Below are positions 56,276 through 64,000 of a stretch of DNA of 64,000 bases, in pieces. The DNA is taken from NCBI GenBank assembly GCA_029204225.1, contig CM055092.1, positions 13,676,059-13,740,058 on the forward strand, given 5' to 3'. The position numbers and the translations under genes are program-made. This DNA comes from Diphasiastrum complanatum (lineage: Eukaryota > Streptophyta > Lycopodiopsida > Lycopodiales > Lycopodiaceae). Every line of letters begins with the position of its first letter. The first letter of the stretch is position 1. The notes beneath the pieces are model-generated. The model did no database searches. It was not told the DNA's origin and saw only the letters and a list, made by a program, of their open reading frames with translations.

Positions 56276-57829
56276 AAAAGCATCAAACATTATGACAACT
56301 AATTTTGGACTTTGCCAATTTAATTGGACAATTTTGGGGGTTTGTGGTCATTTTGAAGGGAGGAATAATCTAATTAAACATCAAAATTTTGTAAAAAACA
56401 ACGATATGGGAATTCCATCAAAATGCTTGAATGAAAAAACAAACGTGTTTAAGTAAATTAGCAACATTGTGGTTTTAAAATTAACTCACAACACATTAAT
56501 GAAAACATGTTTAACATTTATTAGAGAATGCAAAATCTATAGATACATTTGGCTTATATATTAAGCTAGGTGCAAGGCCACAATTGTAAATTGGCTATTT
56601 TTTCCATTCAATAAAGTTTGTTACAAAATAGTATGTTACACTTTAATCACAAGCGATGTTTTATGGTGACGTGTAGATAGCTCACCTTGACGCTCTAAGT
56701 AGTAACAAGGCAATCAATCAAATCAAAAGATATCCAATCTAGTTCAAGACCACTTTTACATATCATGCTCTACAGAGGAAAAAGTTCACCATAAAATCAT
56801 TATAATGGAGCTTATGAAATAAAAGCAAGATGTATTTCACCGACTATGGTGGTTTACAAATCACTAGTCCTCTAGCATACATACTAGAATACAAATAAAA
56901 TCACACACACATACTTTTAGAGTTATCAAGTTGCCTAATTGAAGGATAACAGAAAGGGTGAGAACGAAACTTTAGCAACAAATAATCAAAAATATAATGT
57001 AATCTCTTCTTCTACATGATGTAGCATTAAAAATTACCTTACATACAACCAACTTTTACAAACTGATTAAAGATGTGTTGATTAAAAACAATATCGTTTT
57101 ACAATAACTACGACTATCTAGTAAATTTAGTTACATATCATATTGCAAAATTTGTTAATAATTACAATTTCCAAGTAGTGGTGAGTTGGTTTATATAGAT
57201 AGCTCCGTATTTGTTAGATTCTATCAAAGCTAGGTTATCGAGAAGCTTGCAAAAAGAATTGATATTCAGCACTCTAGTTAATATCATTTCACTCGTGCAA
57301 TATGATATTTACTCAAAATGAAGGCTATGATATGACACATGCATATAAAAGGGATTTAAATGAATGGAGGAGCCTGTGTAAATATAATGCCAAAGGAGGT
57401 GTACAAAAAACTACATGACGTGGCATTATAAATTACTAACTTAATTATTTGGATGGCAAACCGTACAAGGAATAGGTGAGCTGCAATGAATGCTTAGGTA
57501 GATACATGATATGACATTTTTATTAAATTTTGTTGTAATAGAATTACCCACAAGACCCAACATGTATTCCATTCTACTAGAATGACTCAAAGAATGGTAA
57601 ACTTCAAATTAAAAATGAGGTTTATGTCAATATGATGTTCACTCTATGAGGTACATTATGAAATGATGTTCATTATATGATACAAACTTTTATCATTACA
57701 GACCTGAATTATGAATTTCAAGAAAACTATACTCAGTGTTTGGGGTGTCATCTTGACAAATTATCCTTTTTCAAATAGATCATGTGTCTTTATTAAACTT
57801 TCAATTGCAAAGTTTTCTAGATGTCGACG
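56276..57829. other. No gene seen
   Basis: A/T-rich, stop-dense in all frames, with no frame longer than about 60 codons. No repeats recognised against the rest of the window. Confidence 0.45.
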
Positions 57830-58869
57830 AGGTTGTTAGAAGCATATTGAGACTTTGAATTTGTTTGGCTTGTGTTTCGATTTCTCGTGTAGCATACTCT
57901 AATTCTTGGGCATATTAGATATAGTGGTTTGTTGTTCTTCTTGAAGCTTTTGTTGAAGTGTGGCAAGCCTAGACATTACTCTTGCGAAGAGTTAGCTTGT
58001 CCATGAATTTTGAACGAAGCTCGTTGATTTCATTATCCTTTTAATTTCTCTCTTTGTGTATTTTTTAATTTTTTGAAGGAGCTTTTTATTATGATCCTCA
58101 ACTTCATTCATCAACTATGTGATTTGATCAACGAATTCGTCTTTGAATTGTAAGTCTTGCCTCTCAACGATCCATGTGTCCCACTCCTTGAGCTCTTGGA
58201 TGTCCTAATTCGCTAATTGCTCGACCGTTTGACAAACTTGATTAGTGTGTTGTTGTGCTGCAATTGCAGCGTGAATGGCTTGGGAGGCAAAAGCGTCCAT
58301 GTCTCGCTGTAGAAACATAGGATGGATGAATGCCGCTGAAACTAGTAGAGGTAGAAGAGTAGGAGGTGGAGATAAAAGCGAAGTAGAAAACAAGGGTAAA
58401 CATGGAGGTGCATCGGGGCTGGCTATGACGACTGTGGCCACTGTGATTGCAGTTTCTTGTGCAACAGACATGGACATGATGCTATTCCACTGATCGAGAG
58501 TGGCAGGATCTGTATCATTGATGGTGGTGGAGAAAATCTGAGCAAAGATTCTAGAGTCGGTGGAAGAGAGAATCAAAGACACCTAGTTGTAGGTTGGGGG
58601 ATTGCTGCATCAGTGCTATATCCAAAGAAGTAGAGGAAAGGGACTTGGGAAGATGGCTAGCTCGATGCGAGCCGACTATCAGACACATGTTGTCTAAGGT
58701 GTCTGCAGCTTGCAACCCCGTGTAGATGGTGGTAGAAATTAATTAGTACACCGTTATTGGTTAAGAGTCGATGAGTGGTGGGGTTGAGGTATTGGATAAA
58801 TGCCTCATTTTGTCTGTATCCTAGGAAACTTGAGTATTTGATCACTAGATCACTGCATAGTCCTTGCAA
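57830..58869 (-). pseudogene. Unknown coiled-coil pseudogene, TAG-interrupted
   Basis: The minus strand keeps one frame from at least 58620 to about 58000, interrupted only by TAG codons at 58583-58585, 58205-58207 and 58115-58117. The middle part is Ala/Thr/Pro-rich (residues around LLSPPPTLLPLLVSAAF), then a Gln-rich HAAIAAQQHTNQVCQTVEQL, then a charged helical region (DIQELKEWDTW, VEDHNKKLLQKIKKYTKREI) that should form a coiled coil. Upstream, 58657-58869 may be the N-terminal part in another frame. I do not recognise the family. It may be the gag-like ORF of an element or a degraded host gene. Confidence 0.5.
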
Positions 58870-59394
58870 TGTTAATGATCTAACTCCTCACTCTCATTTT
58901 CATTGGGAACTGAGCTAGGCAAAAACAATTAGAGGTGTAACACATAATGACACCTAGAACCTAGAAACTGTAGGTGTAATTTGCTCACTACAAAGCCCCT
59001 GCAAAATCAATGACCTAATCTCTCAATCTTAGTTTCACTAGGTCTAACTTGGTAGAAATATAGGAAAAATCTTGTGCAAGAACCCTTCAGTCACCGCAAA
59101 GCCCTTGTAATGTCAACAACTAAATTGCTTGAGCTTGATCTATTCCCAAGTCTCAAACATTGAGACTAAACAAGTACGAGGCAATTTGATAAGCTCAAAT
59201 TAGTCTATGAGTCCCTGATCCATTGAATTTTTCAACGAAAATTACATAAAAATTGGCCAATTAAGTGCTTAAAACGATAAAAATGTTCGCAACTGGAGCA
59301 ATTAGCTTGCCCCTTCTATGAAGAAGGTAACGGATCTACTTGCAAATATTTGTAAATGCCAACAATGTCGCATTTTCTCTCTCTATAATCCAGA
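58870..59394. other. No gene seen
   Basis: Short sequence motifs recur (for example CACTACAAAGCCCCTGCAAA and a CACCGCAAAGCCCTTGTAAT relative near 59095), suggesting old tandem structure of about 110 bp, but no gene is visible. Confidence 0.4.
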
Positions 59395-59660
59395 CAGTGT
59401 CGCCTGTCAAGAATGACGAGTAAAATTACAGTGTCACATTTTTGCGACACTATCAGAAATTACGTGCAAAAATGCAGTGTTGTCTTTTTTGCATTTTTCA
59501 CCTGTCAGAAATTGCGAGTAAAACTGCAGAGTTGCATTTTTTGCATTTTTCAAAGTGCCTCAAATGTTAAGGAAATGACTCTGGCAAAGTCTGGAGCTAC
59601 CCCAATATTAAGGAAATGAGATTTTATGACACTGTCGTCTTTTTGCAACACTGTCGCTTG
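59395..59660. repeat. Repeated CAGTGTCGC / TTTTTGC motifs
   Basis: Variants of CAGTGTCGC, CACTGTCGC and TTTTTTGCATTTTT recur about every 40-70 bp, and CCTGTCAGAAATTGCGAGTAA-like segments recur at about 59408, 59450 and 59506. Non-coding. A similar short stretch is near 62190-62260. Confidence 0.5.
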
Positions 59661-59769
59661 TGGCAGTTTTAGTTCATTTCTGTAGAGTGAAAGTTTACGT
59701 TCATTTATGCAGACAGACTGTTTACGACCAATTTTCACAGCTTATCAACAATCAATTTCTGAGAAGGAA

Positions 59770-60417
59770 CTAGATGAATGCCAGCGGACACTAGCCAACG
59801 GACACCAGCCAATTGGCAATCGCATTTAATGACCTAATTACTTAGTATAAATCAGCTGTTCCTACATCTCGATTATAATCTGAAAATGTTATTGTGAATT
59901 GTGAAGGAGTTGAGTGTTATTACATTCTTGCGCTCTCATCAAGCAGATCGTTCACAATCAGAAAGTATTGTTGTTAGCTCTCTATCAAGCTTTCAAGCTT
60001 GAACTCTTTTGAGCATTCTAGCTTAGTCTTTTAGATGTTTATTTAGAGTTGTTATTGCGATACTGCTTATCAACAGAGCTGCTTATTACCAGACTTATTC
60101 TCAGCTACTCAGAGACAACTTAGAGTGCGCGGTTACATCCTTATATAATAGGTCCAAACCCTATTTGGCCACTTGGCTTTCCCTCCAAAATGTAAACTCT
60201 ACTATTTTTGGGTCTAGATTCAATGTACCCAACATTTAAATATGAATCTACTCAAACTCGACTTCTAACTTTCCCACACTTTCAAAAATGTTTATTCAAA
60301 TGAAATTTAGACTAATGAACTTTGAAAAGTCAAACTCTAAGTCTAATATAAACTTGGCCTCAATTTGCCAAATATAAAAATGTGACAAATATGACTAAAC
60401 TAGTTGCATCTTTCACA
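59770..60417 (-). repeat. 3' LTR of copia family D
   Basis: On the minus strand the polypurine tract GAAGAGGGAG (60418-60427) precedes TGTGAAAGATGC, the LTR start at 60417. The first 280 bp matches 29404-29700. A TATA-like box (TATTATATAAGG, minus) is near 60145. The far end is uncertain and set at about 59770. Confidence 0.6.
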
Positions 60418-60427
60418 CTCCCTCTTC

Positions 60428-60720
60428 AACTAGTTTTAGAATGGACTTTGATAACACTCCAAGTGATATCCTATGCTTCATGAACAAGTATTTTCCCAAT
60501 GCTTTGGTGAAGATATCAGCTACACATTCCCTTGAGGACACATGCTAAAGCTCTACAAGCCTTACTTTGTTTTTTGCAATAGTTCCATCAGCATTCTACT
60601 TTGTCCAGTATACCCATTTGTTGCCTGTGGGTCTTTTGTCCTTTGGAAGATCCAATATCTCCCAAGTGTCATGGTGTTTGATGGAATCAATCTCCTTTTG
60701 CATTGCTTTTTGCCATATTT
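60428..60720 (-). pseudogene. Copia-D: RT start fused to RNase H end
   Basis: The minus strand from 60720 reads IWQKAMQKEIDSIKHHDTWE and DGTIAKNKVRLV, the segment just before and at the RT start. At about 60545 it passes straight to VADIFTKALGKYLFMKHRIS, the end of RNase H, and then the polypurine tract. An internal deletion of more than 2 kb is implied. Confidence 0.8.
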
Positions 60721-60724
60721 ATCT

Positions 60725-61187
60725 TCTAGTTTTGATATGATTGATCTTGGCTTGATGCACTATTGTTTGGGAGTGGAAGTATGGCAAAGTCGTAGTAGCA
60801 TCGCACTAACACAAACAAAGTACATGAATGAGATTTTGAAGCATTTCAAGATGTGAGATAGCAAGCCATTATCCACACTTGTGGAGGTTGGTAAGAAACT
60901 ATCTAACCAGGATGAGAGTGCAGTAGTTGATGCTACTTTATTTTGTCAATCAGTTGGTCCACTGATTTATCTCACAACTACTTGTCCTGACATAAGTTAT
61001 GCTTGTAGTGAAGGGTTATGCACAAAGTAAGGGTATTGACTACGAAGAGACCTTCACTCCTATAGCCAAGTGGAACACAGTTTGCATGGTGATTGCTTTG
61101 GCGGCACTATTGGATGGAATCTACAGTTGATGGACATAAAGTCCGTGTTTCTGAATGGTAAGCTTGAAGAAGAAGTGTACATGGAGC
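60725..61187 (+). pseudogene. Copia RT pieces in reversed order
   Basis: Plus-strand 60725-61008 reads IDLGLMHYCLGVEVWQSRSS...PLIYLTTTCPDISYACS, the C-terminal part of copia RT, close to Copia-C1. At about 61010 it switches to VKGYAQSKGIDYEETFTPIA...DIKSVFLNGKLEEEVYME, which belongs before it in a normal RT. The YVDD segment between them is absent. It is cut at 61188 by an LTR. Confidence 0.82.
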
Positions 61188-61873
61188 TGTTGGGAGAGAG
61201 GGAGGAAGAATAAATGACAAACACGAATGAGAAACGAACTCGAACAAGAAACGAACGAGAAGTGAACTCAAACAGAAAATGTCCGTGCGCAGCGAAATGA
61301 GTTAAATGACTCTCTCCCTAAGCATGACTACGCCTATCAGAATGAACAGAACTTTAATGATAGAAATCACAGTCATTCCAGATTACGTAGCCAAACATTT
61401 AAATGGATGAAGTGCTAGATGAATAATTTGTCGCGAATTGCTACGTAGCCAAACATTTAAATGGATGAAGTGCTAGATGAATAATTTGTCGCGAATTGCA
61501 AGCCAAATTATCTGTCGCGAATGATTCACGAAGAGCTAGACTGTGCTCGACTGATAATTAGTCGCGAATTGTTCGCAAAAGACAAGACTAAAAGTTAATT
61601 GTCTATTACCAGAAAGAGCAACAAGAAAGATAAGACAGAATGAAGAATAAGCATATCAATATTGACAAATCTAAAACGTAGAACAAATGAACTGTGTCAG
61701 ATTAGGTATATCAAGTATACAAGTCAATTATGCAGTAGAGCCCAAGACTGTAGTGGACAAAACCGCATGCCCTACAAAGGTTCTTTCTCGTCTGTAATGA
61801 GGAATGAAACCTATTCTCTTAGTCTCTTCTTCACTCACTTGATCATCTGATTATCATCATCATAGAATACGCA
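61188..61873 (+). repeat. LTR-like block, TGTTGG...CA
   Basis: Starts TGTTGGGAGAGAGGG inside a RT fragment and ends ...ATACGCA, followed two bases later by TGGTATCC, part of a tRNA-Met PBS. It contains repeated TCGCGAATTG boxes and a 57-bp perfect tandem duplication. A second LTR is not in the window. The end could instead be the LTR end of the neighbouring minus-strand block. Confidence 0.45.
61385..61499 (+). repeat. Perfect 57-bp tandem duplication
   Basis: Units 61385-61442 and 61443-61499 are identical over 57 bases with a period of 58. Each holds one TCGCGAATTG box. Perfect identity points to a recent event. Confidence 0.95.
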
Positions 61874-61874
61874 G

Positions 61875-62338
61875 ATGGTATCCAATATATATATACATAA
61901 TATTACAGGTGTGCAGATGCGAAAGTACAAAGTGGATGTGTTGTCTGTAGGAGATCGTGGGTGGCTGCAATCGTTGTCCAATCTGTTAGCGCAACTGCAT
62001 GGGGTGAAGGTGAAAAGGGTGCGACATCAGCCAATACTGAAGTGGACATTGGTGATGACGCAAAAGTGCGTCACTCTTATGAATGGCCTTAGGATAAGAT
62101 TTACAGGGTGCCTTATCTGTTAGGGCACCTTTGGCATTCAGTAAGGTAGTGTCCCCTGTTCGCCTGTCACCATGACCTGTGTAAGAACACAGTGTCGTGA
62201 TTCATTCGCGTTTTCTTTGTCTATGCGAATTTGCATGTAGAAAATGCAGACTGCGTGACAATGTTAGAAAAATATGCAGCATGAATGGAGGCAGATTAAA
62301 ATTGGGATTTAGGAGAGTAGGAGGAGTAAATCCAACAC
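61875..62338 (-). repeat. Possible minus-strand LTR
   Basis: On the minus strand a polypurine tract AAGGGGGGG ends at 62339 and is followed by TGTTGGATTTACTCC. The other end could be ...GGATACCA at 61875. The preceding minus-strand residues (DQGIHGSRLRGGVG) look like the tail of a copia polyprotein. No second copy is available to confirm it. Confidence 0.4.
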
Positions 62339-63194
62339 CCCCCCTTAATCTGGATCCGTGAATGCCTTGATCTTCAGACTTAGCAAACGGAAAGAGAAGC
62401 ACTGGTGCACGGTTTCTAGTTTATAGAGATTAAGCTCAGTAGAGGGATTATTAGCCTGTGCATAGCATCAGACAGAGAAAAGTTTGGTGAAAAATTGACA
62501 ATTTTGAAGCTAGCTGAAAATTGAAACCGAGCTTGGGGTTACGGTTCTTATACATAATTGGTGATTTCTTCGCTGTTTGTGCACCGTTTTGGATGCCGTA
62601 AGGACAGGAAGGAAGCTAATCACATTGTCAACCAGCCATGGAGATATTGTGAGGTTTATGTTAGAGATTTGTCTCCAGACAGTTAACCTAGCAGATTTGC
62701 GGTAAAAAGGTGAAAAAAGCCACTTTGTCAAGTTGAGCTAAAATCACCGTTTCTCCACGGAATTTCTTGAGTGAGCACTCTACAGTCTTGGAATTAGTAG
62801 GGCGACCTTGCTCCAGGCCTCAGATCATGCTCAAATCGATCCACAGACGAATTAGATCAAGAAAATTTTAGTGTGGGGAGGCGTGGCCGCAGACAGGGAG
62901 GTCGCGGGTAGTTCGCGCATGGAACCAGGGTGAGAGCGTAGTGTCTGGAAGGCCATAGCGTCTGTTAGAGCGCTGTTCAACACCCAGGTGCACTTTGGAC
63001 CTTTGGATGAGGTGTCAGATGCATCGACGGTCCAGAACTTGTGATGGGAGAGAAACGTGGACCACAAGATTTGGTTCAGCCATTGGATGGGCTTTGAACA
63101 GGGCCCTGAAGAAGTGAAGTGCATTATGGCCTTCAACTTCATTAGAAATTTTTATATTGAAAGTTGAGCTGGGTCCCTTCACAAGTGAAGAGTG
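62339..63194. other. Unassigned, probably retroelement leader
   Basis: No gene recognised. Frames on the minus strand (62510-62731, 62852-63142) have no known domain. It lies upstream of the conserved leader of Copia-C2 and may be its 5' part or another inserted piece. Confidence 0.3.
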
Positions 63195-63590
63195 AAGTTT
63201 CTTCAAGGTGAAGAAACAGTTCAAAAACTAGAAAAGTCCCTATTTTTGGGTCCTTTGCCCGTTTTGACCCAAACGAAAGGCTATAACCTCCAAACGAAGG
63301 GTACCCGGACTGTACTCGCAAGTACGGTACATCAAAACAGAGTGATTGTAACGGAGAAAGTGTTCGGAGTATGCCAAAAGTGATTTCACCATTCCACTGG
63401 GCATGTTGTTGGGAGTTGACGACTGAGTGCATTTCGGAAGGCGACACCGATTTGGCTTTCAAATTGGTGGAAAAGCGGCGAGTGGCCTGGTAAGGGAAAA
63501 AGTGCAGGTTATTATTTTCAACTTCTGACATCACTGTTGGCCTCGACATACTGTTCTTAGCCTAAGGCAGAAGTTTCAAGCAGTTTTGCG
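63195..63590 (+). other. Conserved leader of Copia-C2
   Basis: About 395 bp aligning with 23635-24016, the leader of Copia-C1, at roughly 75-80 percent identity by eye, including AACGAAAGGCTATAACCTCC and TTTCAAGCAGTTT near the gag ATG. Non-coding on both strands in either copy. Confidence 0.75.
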
Positions 63591-64000
63591 ATGGCAAACA
63601 TGGGAGAGTCCATTTTGAGTGAAAGTAGCAAATTGGACGGGATTTCTAACTATGCAGTGTGGAAATTCAAAATGAAAAACATACTGATGGAGAAAGACGT
63701 GTGGGAAGTCGTCACAGGTGATGAAAGAAGGCCGCCAAATGAAACAGGTATCAAAGTGTTTGACAAAAAGATGAGAAAAGCTTTGACCTTCATTAACTTG
63801 TCAGTGAAGGATCACATCATTACCCACATTTGTGATGTTGTCACACCCAGATAGGCATGGGATGTGCTAAAGGAGCAGTTTGAGATGTCAAATCCGTCAA
63901 GAATCATGTTTTTGAAGTTAGAGTTGAATAGTGCCCGCATGGAACAAGGAGAGCACATTCAGACGTACATGACCAAAATCAAGACAATGAGAGATGAACT
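63591..64000 (+). pseudogene. Copia-C2 gag, cut by window edge
   Basis: ATG 63591 (MANMGESILSESSKLDGISN) aligns with the gag of Copia-C1 and lacks its early frameshift: WKFKMKNILMEKDVWEVVTG, then NLSVKDHIITHICD. A TAG at 63852-63854 interrupts the frame before AWDVLKEQFEM. The frame then stays open to the window edge (MFLKLELNSARMEQGEHIQT). The rest of the element lies to the right. Confidence 0.85.

Noticed and set aside
61188-64000. One continuous element from the LTR at 61188 to gag at 63591
   Set aside because: A polypurine tract and LTR-like start on the opposite strand at 62338 interrupt the interval, and the leader would be unusually long. A mosaic is more likely, though not proven.
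1-64000. CRISPR arrays, operons, rRNA genes or organellar genes
   Set aside because: No regular repeat-spacer pattern, no ribosome-binding-site gene clusters and no rRNA or chloroplast/mitochondrial gene motifs were seen. All tandem repeats found are microsatellites or element duplications.

Overview
The window looks like nuclear DNA of a land plant with a large, repeat-packed, AT-rich genome. The evidence is the dominance of Ty1/copia elements primed by initiator tRNA-Met, a plant LEA_2/NHL-type gene, a plant-type HAK/KUP transporter fragment, ACGT-core promoter boxes, and plant-style intron borders. The species cannot be named from the sequence. No bacterial operon, CRISPR array, rRNA or convincing tRNA gene was seen.

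Layout. 1-4.7 kb: mostly unassigned DNA with a HAK/KUP exon fragment (minus strand) and a tandem tRNA-like SINE head. 4.7-7.8 kb: truncated copia element of family A (minus). 7.8-10.9 kb: decayed copia of family B (minus). 10.9-15.8 kb: nested pieces of families A and B with two clear LTRs. 15.8-22.5 kb: very AT-rich DNA with a DUF7869-like transposase relic, an inverted repeat and a dispersed repeat (R1). 22.8-28.5 kb: the one structurally complete retrotransposon (copia C1), with 253-bp LTRs, a 5-bp target duplication, PBS and polypurine tract, but a broken gag-pol. 28.5-33.5 kb: copia debris and LTRs. 34.6-37 kb: the only intact host-type gene, a 282-residue LEA_2/NHL membrane protein with an ACGT-box promoter and probable UTR introns. 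37.5-39 kb: a MITE-like element and a long foldback. 40.4-49 kb: Ty3/gypsy remains on both strands. 50.9-56.3 kb: microsatellites, copia B3 (minus) and a second R1 copy. 57.8-58.9 kb: unrecognised pseudogene whose in-frame stops are all TAG. 59.4-64 kb: mosaic of copia fragments in both orientations, three LTR-like blocks, and the start of a relative of C1 running off the right edge.

The genes do not form a pathway. One probable stress/defence-type gene sits in a graveyard of nested, mostly inactive retroelements. I found no convincing new biological system. The most notable items are the AGTTAA...TTAACT ends of the C1 LTRs, the palindromic double ACGT box before the LEA_2 gene, PBS-like motif repetition in family B leaders, palindromic or TTCnnGAA motif clusters near or within LTRs, and the 38.8-kb foldback.
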